Assembly: GCF_008974265.1 (NCBI RefSeq)
Contig: NZ_BKZW01000001.1
Span: 2,852,001 to 2,916,000, forward strand
Direction: 5' to 3'
Length of the DNA: 64,000 nucleotides
From: Dictyobacter vulcani
GTDB taxonomy: Bacteria; Chloroflexota; Ktedonobacteria; Ktedonobacterales; Ktedonobacteraceae
This document shows, in pieces, positions 37,913 through 47,433 of this stretch. The translations under genes and the position numbers were made by a program. How positions within the stretch are numbered: position 1 is the first letter of the stretch; each line of letters starts with the position of its first letter. The notes below the pieces were generated by a model. That model saw only the letters and a list, made by a program, of their open reading frames with translations, ran no database searches and was not told the DNA's origin.

Positions 37913-37941
37913 TTGCCAGCTAACAATTTTTACGTCATAAT
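37913..37941 (+). promoter_or_regulatory. Promoter of the MmyB-like regulator gene
   Basis: TTGCCA (37913-37918), a 17-bp spacer and CATAAT (37936-37941), each one mismatch from consensus. It lies in the divergent region shared with fadD. Confidence 0.6.
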
Positions 37942-37983
37942 GTGCAGATAGCTAACGAAACGTCAGCCTTGAGGATATTAAGG

Positions 37984-38787
37984 ATGCTTGACAACTCACA
38001 AAAGATTTCCATATTTGCCCGATTAGTTACGCAATACCGTCAGCGAAGAGGTATTTCGCAAGGACAACTCGCCCAGGCGACAAAATTATCGCGCACTTAT
38101 GTATACCACCTGGAAACAGGCCAGCGTGCGAATCCCTCTCCACAGGTGGTGCAGAATATTGCGCGCGTACTTGAGCTCTCTACAGAGGATAGAGGCCAAT
38201 TTTTTGAAGCATATCGTGAGCAGACCGGCCAGTTTGTGGATGCCGATCAATTAGAAAGCACGCTATTAGATCTAGGGGAACTGGCCCAGATGCTGGTGAA
38301 TAACACCTCATATCCAGCGCATTCCCTGGACCACCTCTGGTTCTTACATTCCTGGAACGAGCCAGCGATCCTGCTTTTTGAAACACAGGAAATGCTGGCG
38401 CGTAACCAGCACATACACCTGTTGAGCCTGGTCTTTGATCCAGAGATGCGCAAGCGTTTTCACGGTTGGGAAAATCTCGCGCGTCGGCTGGTGGCAGATT
38501 TTATGTATAACACGCGTACATCCACGCACCTGGCTGAATACAAAGCGCTTATAAAGACTTTGCGTGACTATCCAGAATACCGGCGTATTGCCTCTTCTGT
38601 ATACACACGTAGCAAGCCCGCCCCCTCATTTGTCTTTCAGATTCAGCATAGTGAACTGGGGCGGATCACATTACGCACAGCCACGACTGTCTTCACTAAC
38701 CTTTCAAGTTACTCGATGGTCAGTTATGTACCGGGAGATCAACAAACACTGGATATTTATCGTACCCATGGCTGGCAGCCTGGTTAA
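37984..38787 (+). CDS. XRE-family regulator with MmyB-like ligand-binding domain
   Basis: About 267 residues. An N-terminal HTH (about residues 14-70: LVTQYRQRRGISQGQLAQAT, SRTYVYHLETGQRANPSPQVV) is followed by a PAS-like MmyB ligand-binding domain (about 90-260). A Chloroflexus homologue of this type was crystallised with a fatty acid in the pocket, so an acyl ligand is plausible here. Placed divergently from the fatty-acid cluster, it is a candidate repressor or sensor for it; that is inferred from position. The ATG at 37984 follows GAGGATATTAAGG. Confidence 0.85.
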   Translation: MLDNSQKISIFARLVTQYRQRRGISQGQLAQATKLSRTYVYHLETGQRANPSPQVVQNIARVLELSTEDRGQFFEAYREQTGQFVDADQLESTLLDLGELAQMLVNNTSYPAHSLDHLWFLHSWNEPAILLFETQEMLARNQHIHLLSLVFDPEMRKRFHGWENLARRLVADFMYNTRTSTHLAEYKALIKTLRDYPEYRRIASSVYTRSKPAPSFVFQIQHSELGRITLRTATTVFTNLSSYSMVSYVPGDQQTLDIYRTHGWQPG

Positions 38788-38796
38788 GTTCTGAGG

Positions 38797-39408
38797 TTAT
38801 TGAGGAGGGCTGAGTCGTTTTTCAAGGCGGCTAATCGCCCCTTCAGTAACTTCCAGACCAGCTTTGAGAACTGCCTCTTTATATTCACGGACCAGCAATT
38901 GATATTCCAGTAAATGGGGACGGCGAGCGGGCCGTGAGCTATATTCACGACGTGCCCATTCCATATGGGCCAGTTGTTGCAGCAAGCTTTCACGGTGGTT
39001 ACGTAGATGTCCCAGTGCGACATCATCATTTGTTTCGCCGCAAAAGAAGAGTTTGGCCAGAAACTCATCCTTGGTAAAGCGTGCGGGGACATCCTCTTGT
39101 AACCAGTGCGTTAATTCCGTCTGTCCGGTGTTGGTCAGGCGATAGACCTTACGGTTTGGCCGACTGGTCTGCACAATGACCTCAGCATCAATCAAGCCCG
39201 CCTTATGCAAATTTTTCAGCGTCGTATAAATCTGGCTATTACCGGCATTCCAATAGCTGGCAATGGCACGTTCAAACGTCTGTTTGATATCATAGCCGCT
39301 CATCGGGCGTGCCCAGAGCAAGCCCAGCATAATATAGCGTAACGTATTACGGGAAAGTGCTTCCCCGTTTTCATTTCCTTCGCCGAAGCTCTCTAATTGT
39401 TCACGCAT
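38797..39408 (-). CDS. PadR-family transcriptional regulator
   Basis: About 203 residues. The N-terminal winged helix (about 20-100) shows LRYIMLGLLWARPMSGYDIK and IYTTLKNLHKAGLIDAEVI; the C-terminal helical dimerisation region (about 120-200) has AHMEWARREYSS. PadR proteins are mostly repressors of stress or efflux genes. It is convergent with the MmyB-like gene (9 bases apart) and divergent from the general-stress gene, which is a plausible target. Confidence 0.88.
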   Translation of the reverse strand: MREQLESFGEGNENGEALSRNTLRYIMLGLLWARPMSGYDIKQTFERAIASYWNAGNSQIYTTLKNLHKAGLIDAEVIVQTSRPNRKVYRLTNTGQTELTHWLQEDVPARFTKDEFLAKLFFCGETNDDVALGHLRNHRESLLQQLAHMEWARREYSSRPARRPHLLEYQLLVREYKEAVLKAGLEVTEGAISRLEKRLSPPQ

Positions 39409-39586
39409 GGACAACTTCTCTCATCTGATTCACCTGAAAATAGTTGGTGGATATTATAACACTATCTTTGCATGGATGCATCAGCGATGAGGGCCGAGTT
39501 GTGAGCGGGCGTGGTATTGTATATATACTGGCCCTATTGATACGTATATCATAGAGATAGATATATACAGAGGGGATGTAGTTATT

Positions 39587-40387
39587 ATGGCAGAAGCTGA
39601 ACAGAAAGTTATTGTGGGTATCTTTGAGGATCGCAGAGCGGTCGTCAGTACCATGGACGCCTTGCTAAAAGCAGGCTTTAATGAAGAGCAACTGGGTTTT
39701 GTTGCGCGCACGCCGGACGAGCATGTGGAACAGGCCAGGCAGCACGTACAGCATGGGCACGGACCAAAAGCTGTGGCCCGTGGTATTATCGGCGGCTTGC
39801 TCGGGGCCGCAGACATTCTGCTCGTGCCTTTTATTGGTCCTGCTGATGCAACAAACATTTTCGCGTCCGTGCTACCAGTAACCGAAGAAGCGCTGGACCA
39901 TCTGCCTTATCCTGACTCCAAACACGATCACGAGCCAGTACAGCGTCCAGATGAGGCGTTACGGACGAACGAAGCGCCAGCAGACAGCGTGGCTGAACCA
40001 CTGCCGGTGACACCAGCGGAAAATGCCGCAGAACGTCCGATAGAAGAGCGCTCAGCCGAGCATGATGAGCGTACCAGTGTGATCGCTGGTGGTGTCATTG
40101 GTGGAGCCTTAGGAGCCGCCGCTGCCGCGCTATTTCTGCCGGGTATTGGACCGATAGTTGCAGGCGGTATCATCGCTTCGGCGTTAGGGGGGGGCGCAGT
40201 TGGTAGTGTCGCAGGCAGTTTTCTCGGCACCCTGACGGATCTGGGAATTCCCCGTGAGCATGCGCACCATTACACGGAAGACATTAAGTCTGGTCGTACC
40301 ATTGTTACCGTACAAGACAGCGCGCGTCGCGAAGAAGCCATTCAGATCCTGCGTCAGCACGGAGCCCTGGATGTGCATGTTCACTAG
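39587..40387 (+). CDS. General-stress protein with YflT-like domain and glycine-zipper segments
   Basis: 266 residues. The first 30 or so residues resemble the YflT/GSP17M general-stress domain (VIVGIFEDRRAVVSTMDALL). Two glycine/alanine-rich hydrophobic segments (about 70-95 and 160-195, GGVIGGALGAAAAALFLPG) could insert into membrane or form a glycine zipper. A charged, disordered middle joins them, and a C-terminal domain related to the first (SGRTIVTVQDSARREEAIQI) follows. Role inferred as envelope-stress response; no enzymatic motif. Confidence 0.7.
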   Translation: MAEAEQKVIVGIFEDRRAVVSTMDALLKAGFNEEQLGFVARTPDEHVEQARQHVQHGHGPKAVARGIIGGLLGAADILLVPFIGPADATNIFASVLPVTEEALDHLPYPDSKHDHEPVQRPDEALRTNEAPADSVAEPLPVTPAENAAERPIEERSAEHDERTSVIAGGVIGGALGAAAAALFLPGIGPIVAGGIIASALGGGAVGSVAGSFLGTLTDLGIPREHAHHYTEDIKSGRTIVTVQDSARREEAIQILRQHGALDVHVH

Positions 40388-40409
40388 TCACCGATATATG
40401 CAATAGTTT

Positions 40410-40461
40410 GTAGGATGGCAAAGGCCGGACGAGTATAAACGTCCGGCCCTTGCCATCCTAC
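40410..40461. terminator. Long terminator hairpin between convergent genes
   Basis: Two 21-nt arms (40410-40430 and 40441-40461; GTAGGATGGCAAAGG on the left) differ at one position and flank a 10-nt loop, 22 bases after the stop. No long T run follows. Confidence 0.7.
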
Positions 40462-40508
40462 TCATGTACAGCGAACGCCGCAGGCATGAGGCAGCAGAGC
40501 AAGAATTT

Positions 40509-40748
40509 TTATGGACGAGATGATTGTATACGTGGCTGACGGCGTATAAAAAAGTAAATGATAGCTCCAACTCCATGGGTCAGTATAATAACCAGCACCC
40601 ACAAGATCTTATCATTGCCTTCAGACGGTTCATTCTTCAGACAATCCACCAGCATCCAGATCCAAAAAATCGTCGCCAGTATCCCTACGAGTCCGAAAAT
40701 GCAGTATAAGCCAGAGAGGAAAAACAGACCACTATTCATGATATGCAT
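40509..40748 (-). CDS. Small PLDc_N-domain membrane protein
   Basis: 79 residues with two membrane helices. The stretch IFWIWMLVDCLKNEPSEGND followed by ILWVLVIILTHGVGAIIYFF is the signature of the phospholipase-D N-terminal (PLDc_N) membrane domain, which also occurs alone in small proteins. No catalytic domain is attached, so function is unknown. The start follows AAGGATTTAATAGCG. Confidence 0.8.
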   Translation of the reverse strand: MHIMNSGLFFLSGLYCIFGLVGILATIFWIWMLVDCLKNEPSEGNDKILWVLVIILTHGVGAIIYFFIRRQPRIQSSRP

Positions 40749-41080
40749 CGCTATTAAATCCTTTTTTTACGATAACACCTGCTCGTTTATGAAGTCTTTC
40801 TCATATAAGAATGAACGAGAGAAACAAGAAAGTATCCAATAAAACCTCCCCCCACAAGTCCCATTTATTTGCTCGTTGTGATACATGATGATATGATTGC
40901 AGCGAAAGTAGCTTCCCAAAAGGGGTAGCACTTTTTGTGAGATGGCAGGGTGCTGGTGTTTTAAATGCATAAATAGCAGAGGTCAGTACTTCTTATGTTG
41001 ATAGCGTTCATGTGTCTGATAGTACTCTCTCTGAAGAGATCTTCATCTCAATACTCGAGCCATCAGGGAGGAAATAGATC
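40749..41080. other. Intergenic region between divergent genes
   Basis: 332 bp between the PLDc_N gene and the FHA membrane-protein gene. I see no gene or strong repeat; it should carry both promoters. Confidence 0.5.
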
Positions 41081-42415
41081 ATGAGCGCGTTGCAATTCTC
41101 TTCCTTCTTCACTCCACTTGGTTATGGGAGCCTGGTTTGTTGTATTGTGGCCAGTGCAATCAGTGTATGGATAAAGACAGTGCACCGGCGCGGCAAAAAT
41201 GTGCATATGCTGGTGACCATTCTTGGCTGCATGGTAGCGTTATGTTTATTGCTGCCAGTCTTCCTCTGGTTCCGCCTGCGTACTCTTGCTCCTCAAACGC
41301 GCCTGGCCGGCTTAGAAAGCTGGGGCATCTTGCTATACATGCTGGTCTGCGGCTGGCTCATGCCTCTGAGTGCCGTTGTTATGCATTGGTTTGTCGCCTC
41401 TACATTCAGTCAGGCTAAAGTGGTGGATAAGCAGAGCATGGACCCCATCACAGATCAACAGCCAGCCAGCACATTACAGCCGCCGCGCTATCAGTCTGGA
41501 ATTGTGTCCCCCTACGTTTTTCGTGAAGATATTCCCTGGGGTTGGTTGGAATACAAGAACGGCAGTTTTCAAGGCCAGCGACTGGCTTTGAAACGCGTGG
41601 TCGCCACACTTGGCCGTGAAGAGTATTGTGATATCTGGTTAGATGACGATATGGCCTCCAGGCATCATGCTGAATTGGCCTGGCATAATGGACAGATCTG
41701 TCTCACCGATTGTAGTAGCCTGAACGGCCTCCTGCTAAATGGACAACGCATCCAGGGAACAGTACTTGTAACCTCCAATGATCGCATTGAGATTGGTCAT
41801 CAGCATTTCAGTTTGATTCTGGCCGAGCAGAAAGACGCCCAGGCAGATCAGTATGATCCACTGGTCAACCACACCTGGCGCTCAAGCCTGGATTTACAAG
41901 CAGAGATCGATACTGGTGGACCAGTTTCCATGGCACCTGAAGCGAATAGTAGTGCCATGCAGGCTAATCGTGCCAGGCAGACCCCAAACACAGATGTCGC
42001 GTTGCCGCATGCGGGCAGAGATAATGAGGCCGATTACCTGATGGTTAAGAACGGCAAACGTGCGGGTCAGCGCGTCATACTGGAGGGTCCAGTCTGTACC
42101 ATCGGGCGTGGTATTGAATGTACCGTGATCCTGACCGATCTTTCTATAGCTCGCCTGCACGCCCAGCTCGTTCAGCAGGAAAGCCAATGGTATATACAAG
42201 ATATGGCCGGACAGAATAACACATTTCTTAACGAAGACAGTGTGACGGAAGCCAGTATCTTAACACCCGGGGACCTGATCCGTCTCGGTGATATCCAACT
42301 CGCGTATGGAAAAATGTCCCGTTTGAGCAATACGACCATGCCACCGATCGCCATCACAAAAACGATGAGTGGTCCAGGGCCCTTACGCCTGCCCAGTCGT
42401 GTCAAGCCAGAATAA
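41081..42415 (+). CDS. Membrane protein with two cytosolic FHA domains
   Basis: 444 residues. Three membrane helices at the N-terminus (about 13-30, 43-63, 83-107) are followed by two FHA domains. FHA1 is at about 165-250 (TLGREEYCDIWLDDDMASRH, CSSLNGLLLNG) and FHA2 about 320-425 (TIGRGIECTVILTDLSIARL, NNTFLNEDSV). Both keep the Gly-Arg and Ser/Arg-His core needed for phosphothreonine binding. It is a candidate membrane receptor for phosphorylated Ser/Thr-kinase targets. The stop is six bases from the convergent MBL-fold gene. Compare the FHA protein at 26-1498. Confidence 0.85.
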   Translation: MSALQFSSFFTPLGYGSLVCCIVASAISVWIKTVHRRGKNVHMLVTILGCMVALCLLLPVFLWFRLRTLAPQTRLAGLESWGILLYMLVCGWLMPLSAVVMHWFVASTFSQAKVVDKQSMDPITDQQPASTLQPPRYQSGIVSPYVFREDIPWGWLEYKNGSFQGQRLALKRVVATLGREEYCDIWLDDDMASRHHAELAWHNGQICLTDCSSLNGLLLNGQRIQGTVLVTSNDRIEIGHQHFSLILAEQKDAQADQYDPLVNHTWRSSLDLQAEIDTGGPVSMAPEANSSAMQANRARQTPNTDVALPHAGRDNEADYLMVKNGKRAGQRVILEGPVCTIGRGIECTVILTDLSIARLHAQLVQQESQWYIQDMAGQNNTFLNEDSVTEASILTPGDLIRLGDIQLAYGKMSRLSNTTMPPIAITKTMSGPGPLRLPSRVKPE

Positions 42416-42421
42416 AGATAT

Positions 42422-43171
42422 TTACCATTCCACATCCACATTTGTCAGTGGATGAAGCGCAAGGATTGGACGCCCATGGCCGGGATAAAGATAGTGTACC
42501 TGTAAACTGCGCAATACCCGTAGTGTTTCGGTTAGCTGTCGACGATTCGTACTGCCCCGCAAGAGAGGAGCGCCACCTTGAATCGTAATCACCGTATCCC
42601 CGCATAGAAGTTCCTGTGAAAAAGGATTATACAAACACAGACTCTCCGGCGTATGACCTGGACTGGCAATTACCCGCCACTCGGGATGTCCCGGGAGCCC
42701 CGCCACATCCTCCAGCCAGAGATCGACCAGCTTATATTGATATTCATACACAGGTGGAAACAGATCGAAATGTTGTAAAGGGCCGGTCAGAAAATGCTCA
42801 GCTAAATGTGCGATGGAAGAGCTATGATGAGCGCCAGGAGCACCCTGGTGGGTTAAATGGCGTACGACCGAGGAGGCAGCTACCGGTGCCGCACACAGCT
42901 TACGCAGGGCTTCAACCCCGGATGTATGATCAGGATGTAGATGGGTCAGGACAATTAAATCGATCTGATCCAGCGAGCGGTGCAAAAAATGTTGGAGATA
43001 AGTTTGTAGCTGCCGCACATTCAGTTCGGTGCCCGGATCAACAATAATCACACGTTCTTCATTAATAAGATATGTATTCGCCATCGAAAAACGATCAGTA
43101 ATCGTATGCACCCGGCGAGAATGAAGAATCTGTTCTTCATCTTGTGACTGATATATATAGTCAGAACCCAA
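42422..43171 (-). CDS. MBL-fold metallohydrolase
   Basis: A metallo-beta-lactamase-fold hydrolase of about 249 residues. Zinc-binding motifs: THLHPDHTSG (HxHxDH), ASPGHTPES, LCGDTVI and YPGHGRP. The family covers glyoxalase II-like and other hydrolases; substrate unknown. The frame is open for 64 codons upstream, but the best start is TTG at 43171, since it follows GGAGGGACACA and the fold begins soon after. An ATG at 43363 would add residues unlike the family. Confidence 0.8.
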   Translation of the reverse strand: MGSDYIYQSQDEEQILHSRRVHTITDRFSMANTYLINEERVIIVDPGTELNVRQLQTYLQHFLHRSLDQIDLIVLTHLHPDHTSGVEALRKLCAAPVAASSVVRHLTHQGAPGAHHSSSIAHLAEHFLTGPLQHFDLFPPVYEYQYKLVDLWLEDVAGLPGHPEWRVIASPGHTPESLCLYNPFSQELLCGDTVITIQGGAPLLRGSTNRRQLTETLRVLRSLQVHYLYPGHGRPILALHPLTNVDVEW

Positions 43172-43247
43172 TGTGTCCCTCCAGCAATCACAGTAGAAAT
43201 ATAAATATATCCTAGCATCAGGGTCAAGGATGTACTGCATTTTTGGA

Positions 43248-43263
43248 ACTAATATGGTACAAT
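43248..43263 (+). promoter_or_regulatory. Possible extended -10 promoter for the RG-tailed zinc-ribbon gene
   Basis: TGGTACAAT (43255-43263) is an extended -10 element about 225 bases upstream of the gene at 43490; no good -35. Confidence 0.35.
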
Positions 43264-43489
43264 AAAAGCAGTGGTCAGGGAAAAATCCCATCTGGTATGT
43301 AAGATCTAGCCCCGGTTTTTGTTCCGTCCTCCGGTCGCATAGGAATCGCAACCTGATGACCACCAGGAGATGTATATCATTTTTCTATGCGTAAGTAAAG
43401 ATGGCCGCTCCTTTTTCAACTACCACTGTAACTATGAGTCGTATAAGTAAGATGGAATGTCTATAACTTAAGAAGGGGAAAATCCACCC

Positions 43490-43891
43490 ATGATGTTTAA
43501 CGAGGGCTACCGGGATCGTGTACTTGTTTGTCGAGATTGTAATAATGAGTTTACCTTTACAGCCGGAGAACAGGAATTTTATGCGAGCAAAGGTTTAACC
43601 AACTCTCCATCCCGATGCCCAGGCTGCCGTGCAGCACGCCGAGGCGGCCAGCAATCCAGTGCTCCACGGGCCCCACGTGAGCAGCACGACGCGGTATGTG
43701 CATCCTGTGGACGTGCAACCACGGTTCCATTTATTCCACGTGAAGATCGTCCAGTGTATTGCAGTGATTGTTTCCAGAGTCAGCGTGCTTCACAGCCGCG
43801 CCGTGATGACTTCCGCAGCTACAATAATGATAGTTACAGTGGTGGTGGTCGCGACCGCAACGATCGTCGGGACCGACGTGATCGCTGGTAA
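43490..43891 (+). CDS. Zinc-ribbon protein with RG-rich nucleic-acid-binding-like tail
   Basis: 133 residues. The first zinc-binding unit is CRDC...CPGC (about residues 14-46), a second is CASC...CSDC (about 69-93), and the C-terminal 40 residues are Arg/Gly/Asp-rich (SGGGRDRNDRRDRRDRW). The first unit resembles the bacterial zf-trcl type. Such tails commonly bind RNA or ssDNA; that is inferred. The ATG follows AAGAAGGGGAAAATCC. It stands between divergent and downstream genes and is probably monocistronic. Confidence 0.7.
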   Translation: MMFNEGYRDRVLVCRDCNNEFTFTAGEQEFYASKGLTNSPSRCPGCRAARRGGQQSSAPRAPREQHDAVCASCGRATTVPFIPREDRPVYCSDCFQSQRASQPRRDDFRSYNNDSYSGGGRDRNDRRDRRDRW

Positions 43892-43997
43892 AGCGTAATA
43901 TTTAAGAAATAGTAAAAGGGGCCAGGTGGTTTTGCGTTTTGAGCGCGCTGCTTGACCCTTCTTTTTGTAGATTTTTTCTGTGAGGATGAGCACTTTA

Positions 43998-44006
43998 TGA
44001 TATACT
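43998..44006 (+). promoter_or_regulatory. Extended -10 promoter of the KAS III-like gene
   Basis: TGATATACT (43998-44006) is an extended -10 element 53 bases upstream of the ATG. Confidence 0.5.
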
Positions 44007-44058
44007 AATAAAGAATTACACGCTCTTATTATCCTCATTACTGGAGGTTTTGCATTCA

Positions 44059-45306
44059 ATGACATTTACCGAAGCTGGCCAGTGGCCAAACTATTCGTAT
44101 GTTATTCCCCATATTTATACGCAAGCCAAAGTTCGACTGGTTGGTCTCGGAACCTATGTGCCAAAGGGTGTGATTACCAATGAGTTCTTTGCCCATATTT
44201 CCACCCGCCTTGGCAGTCCTCGTCGCGCAGAAGATTTAGAGCGTGTAACTGGATTAGAGACGCGACATGTACGCACCAGTACACTTGAACTCTGTCGGGC
44301 AATGGCTGGTGCTGATGCCCCTGGCTTAATTGAAGATACAAGCGGTCCCCGAGAAGAGTCGATGGTTGATATGGCGGTTATCGCCGCTAAGCGTGCGCTG
44401 GCCAGTGCAGGCTTACAAGCCAGTGATATTGATACCGTAGTTGGCCTTTCTTCTTCTGACAATGAAAGCTTCCCAACGATTGCTGGCCTGGTTACCCATC
44501 GCCTGGGACTAGGGCCATTACGCTCAACTATGTTAAAGGGAGCCTGTGCCTGTCAGGCAGAAGGTTTTCAGGTTGCCAGTGAAATTTTGATGGCCAGTAC
44601 CGCCAAACGCGTCCTGCTCGTCGCCACCGAAGGCCTGTTGCCCAATATTATGCACGTCCTGGACTGGAAGACCAGTTCATTATTTGGTGAAGGGGCGGCC
44701 GCATTTATTATTGAGCGCGGAGATGAAGACACGTATGTCATCAATGGTTCTGATGCCCGTCAGGCTCAGGCTTTGTGCTATCAAACACCACTCCGTAAAG
44801 ATGCTGTCGAGATGGCAGAGGTCGATCTCAAGATTCGCCAGCTCTATAATGAGGGGCGTGGGGAAGAGTTGAGTCAGCTGCTTTCACAATATATGGTTGG
44901 CTACGCTAAGATGAACGGCAAAGAAGTGTATCGCGAGGCGCCACGCGCCATGGCTGAATGTGTCGATGCTCTCTGCCGCCATGCAGGCTTGAGTCCCGAT
45001 GAACTGGCGCACATCGTTCCCCATCAAGCCAACTCACGGATTACGCGGCGCATGGGAGAACTCTTAATCCACGACTTCGGCTGGCCGGATTCCACCATGA
45101 GCAAACTGGTCGACAACTTCCGCTACTACGGAAACCTGTCTAATGCCAGTATTGGCCTGGCTCTGATCGAATTATTGCGGCAAGAGCGTTTAAAGGCAGG
45201 ACAATGGTTGGCATTACCGGCAGTTGGTGGTGGCTTAAATTATGGTTGCTGGCTTGTACGCTTCCAGGGCCTGAAAAATCCAGAGGCCACTTTAAATCCT
45301 GCCTGA
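44059..45306 (+). CDS. 3-oxoacyl-ACP synthase III-like enzyme (KAS III / FabH type)
   Basis: Condensing enzyme of the KAS III/thiolase fold, about 415 residues, longer than typical FabH (about 320). The active-site Cys lies in LKGACACQAEGF (Cys163 or 165), His in VPHQANSRI and Asn in NLSNASIG, so the triad is intact. FabH starts fatty-acid synthesis; longer paralogues also serve specialised acyl or polyketide-like chains. The only other lipid genes nearby are degradative, so I cannot assign a pathway. The ATG at 44059 follows GGAGGTTTTGCATTC; TTG at 44050 is too close to the ribosome-binding site. Confidence 0.82.
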   Translation: MTFTEAGQWPNYSYVIPHIYTQAKVRLVGLGTYVPKGVITNEFFAHISTRLGSPRRAEDLERVTGLETRHVRTSTLELCRAMAGADAPGLIEDTSGPREESMVDMAVIAAKRALASAGLQASDIDTVVGLSSSDNESFPTIAGLVTHRLGLGPLRSTMLKGACACQAEGFQVASEILMASTAKRVLLVATEGLLPNIMHVLDWKTSSLFGEGAAAFIIERGDEDTYVINGSDARQAQALCYQTPLRKDAVEMAEVDLKIRQLYNEGRGEELSQLLSQYMVGYAKMNGKEVYREAPRAMAECVDALCRHAGLSPDELAHIVPHQANSRITRRMGELLIHDFGWPDSTMSKLVDNFRYYGNLSNASIGLALIELLRQERLKAGQWLALPAVGGGLNYGCWLVRFQGLKNPEATLNPA

Positions 45307-45327
45307 TCTTCTCAAGCGTTTACGTCA

Positions 45328-45379
45328 CATGTGAAAGAGCATCCCATCTGCGCAACGCAGTGGGATGCTCTTTCACATG
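45328..45379. terminator. Bidirectional terminator between convergent genes
   Basis: CATGTGAAAGAGCATCCCA (45328-45346) and its perfect complement (45361-45379) enclose a further small hairpin. It lies 22 bases after the KAS III-like stop and 12 before the GNAT stop. Confidence 0.8.
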
Positions 45380-45390
45380 CAATGAATGTG

Positions 45391-46275
45391 TCAGACCAGG
45401 CTGCGTTCATAGGTATAGAAGTTGGTTGAGTTGGAATCGTATTCTGCACCATCGAAGGCATCATGCACCAGGAGTGTCTGTGGGGCATAGACGCGCAGAC
45501 GAGTTAATTCCAATTCAGTCAGACGGCGTCGCAACTCATAAGCAATCAAGCTGATTGCCTCGATGGCCGTACCATCTAAATACCCTACCGACAGGCGCTG
45601 TTCATGATACTCCTCGCGTATCTCCGCCAATGCCAGACCATCCAGGCGCTCCCAGCGACGTAGCAGATAGACCTGCTGCCCGGCTATTTTTTCTGCCAGT
45701 AGTTCCGCGGTAATCGGCAGCGCCTTGAATTGCGCATAATATAAACCACCAACCAGTGGGAAAATATTGGAAACATTTAAATAATCAATAATACTATCCA
45801 GATCCTCTGGTGTGGCCAACTGCAGACTCTGCTGCGCATTAGCTCTGGGAAGAGATGTGAAAGGTGAAGCATGATAGAGCGAGAATTCACCAACGCGGCG
45901 CATATGTAAGCGCTCATAAAGATGGATCGAAGTCGTATTCTGTGTTTCCACCGCCAGACGAATCGTGCTTGCATGACGGCGCATCGCCGCCAGCATAGCA
46001 GCCTCATTAAGCGCATTACCAATTCCCTGTTGTCGATACGCAGGATCGACCCGCAGTCCCTCAAGCCATGCTTCCTCAGCATTAAGCATATCTATATGGA
46101 CAATACCAGCCGGTTTTTGATCAACCGTAGCAACCAGAAAATCTCCAGCGGGATTTAGCAGCCAATCATCCCATACCTGGTCAATATAATCTCCCCAATC
46201 CCATGTCTGAGTACAAAAAGGCAGCACCGCATCTCGATCTGTGGGCTGTACTGGACGGATTTCTATCTGTGGCAT
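45391..46275 (-). CDS. GNAT-family acetyltransferase
   Basis: 294 residues. The N-terminal GNAT domain (about 1-150) has the acetyl-CoA motif RQQGIGNALNEA and an ETQNTTSIHLYERLHMRRVG strand/helix pair. The C-terminal half (about 160-294) looks like a second, more divergent acyltransferase-like domain. Substrate unknown. It is convergent with the KAS III-like gene and stands alone. Confidence 0.8.
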   Translation of the reverse strand: MPQIEIRPVQPTDRDAVLPFCTQTWDWGDYIDQVWDDWLLNPAGDFLVATVDQKPAGIVHIDMLNAEEAWLEGLRVDPAYRQQGIGNALNEAAMLAAMRRHASTIRLAVETQNTTSIHLYERLHMRRVGEFSLYHASPFTSLPRANAQQSLQLATPEDLDSIIDYLNVSNIFPLVGGLYYAQFKALPITAELLAEKIAGQQVYLLRRWERLDGLALAEIREEYHEQRLSVGYLDGTAIEAISLIAYELRRRLTELELTRLRVYAPQTLLVHDAFDGAEYDSNSTNFYTYERSLV

Positions 46276-46497
46276 TGCTATTCCTCAATAATAGTTGATT
46301 TGTACATACATTATTATCATACCTTTATCCATCATAGCATCATCCGCTAAAGGCTAACAGCTATGACTAACACTTCATTGCTAGAAACCTTTTTGTTCAG
46401 GCGCACGTAATCCTAGTATCTTAGCTATTTCTATCCATATAGATAAGCGTTTGTGGCTTGCAATAAAATATTGTTCCAAATTTGAGAGGTAGAAGAG

Positions 46498-47349
46498 ATG
46501 AAGCAGCAAGATTCTCTAAGCGGCGATAAAAATAATAATATACAGGAAAACATGCAAGGGAATGTGCAAGGGGCAGTGGAAAAGGCACAAGAAGAGGTAG
46601 CCAGTAGTCGGGAACCCTGGTATCTCGTATCGAAGCGGGCCCGTTTTCTGGCCATTGTCTATCTGGTTATTTTTGCTGCCTTTGCAGCGCTGGCCCTGTA
46701 TGTGCATGCACATCCTGTCCTATCATTCGATGTTTTTATTACCAAAGAATTCCAGGAAAATCAGAATCCAATTCTGCGTAACCTGATGATAGCGGTAAGT
46801 TTTCTGGGCAATCAACCTTTCGTGTTTTTTCCACTAATCGTATTGACCGCTGTCGCCTTCTGGCTGGTACGTTTGCGCCTTGAGGCCCTGTTTGTGCTGG
46901 GACTTTCAGCAGTATCGACACCAATCAATATCCTATTGAAGTATCTTGTAAGTCGACCCCGACCTACGGCTAATCTGGTAGACGTATTCCAGCGTGCAAC
47001 TGGACAGAGTTTTCCCAGTGGACATGTGATGTCATATGTGGCCTACTGGGGATTGATCTTTTCATTAGGTTTGATCTTATTCAGACGGGACCGCTGGTGG
47101 AACTATGCACTACTCATTATTCCGGGCCTCTTTGTCGCGCTGGTTGGACCATCCCGCATCTATCTGGGCGATCATTGGGCCAGTGATGTTATTGGTGGTT
47201 ATATGTTTGGCGGCCTGCTACTAGGTTTAGCCATCTGGCTCTACCTGTTTTTGAAGAACCGCGGTGTGATGACACCCAAACTACAGAAGCCGGAAGAGCA
47301 CCTCTTAGATCCCAAGCCTCAGTCTCAGCGTCTCCCGCATAATGCGTAG
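46498..47349 (+). CDS. PAP2-family membrane phosphatase
   Basis: 283 residues with six membrane helices. The three PAP2 catalytic motifs are intact: KYLVSRPRP, SFPSGH and SRIYLGDHWASD, giving the histidine nucleophile and acid-base pair. Substrates of the family include undecaprenyl pyrophosphate and phosphatidic acid; an envelope-lipid role is likely. A charged cytosolic N-terminal region (about 1-40) precedes the first helix. A terminator follows. Confidence 0.88.
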   Translation: MKQQDSLSGDKNNNIQENMQGNVQGAVEKAQEEVASSREPWYLVSKRARFLAIVYLVIFAAFAALALYVHAHPVLSFDVFITKEFQENQNPILRNLMIAVSFLGNQPFVFFPLIVLTAVAFWLVRLRLEALFVLGLSAVSTPINILLKYLVSRPRPTANLVDVFQRATGQSFPSGHVMSYVAYWGLIFSLGLILFRRDRWWNYALLIIPGLFVALVGPSRIYLGDHWASDVIGGYMFGGLLLGLAIWLYLFLKNRGVMTPKLQKPEEHLLDPKPQSQRLPHNA

Positions 47350-47433
47350 AAAAGCAAGCGTAATCATTGCTGATTTGATTGGTTGGCATGCTGGTTAGTG
47401 AATTGCCAGATGATAGTAATAAATAAGGACTGA

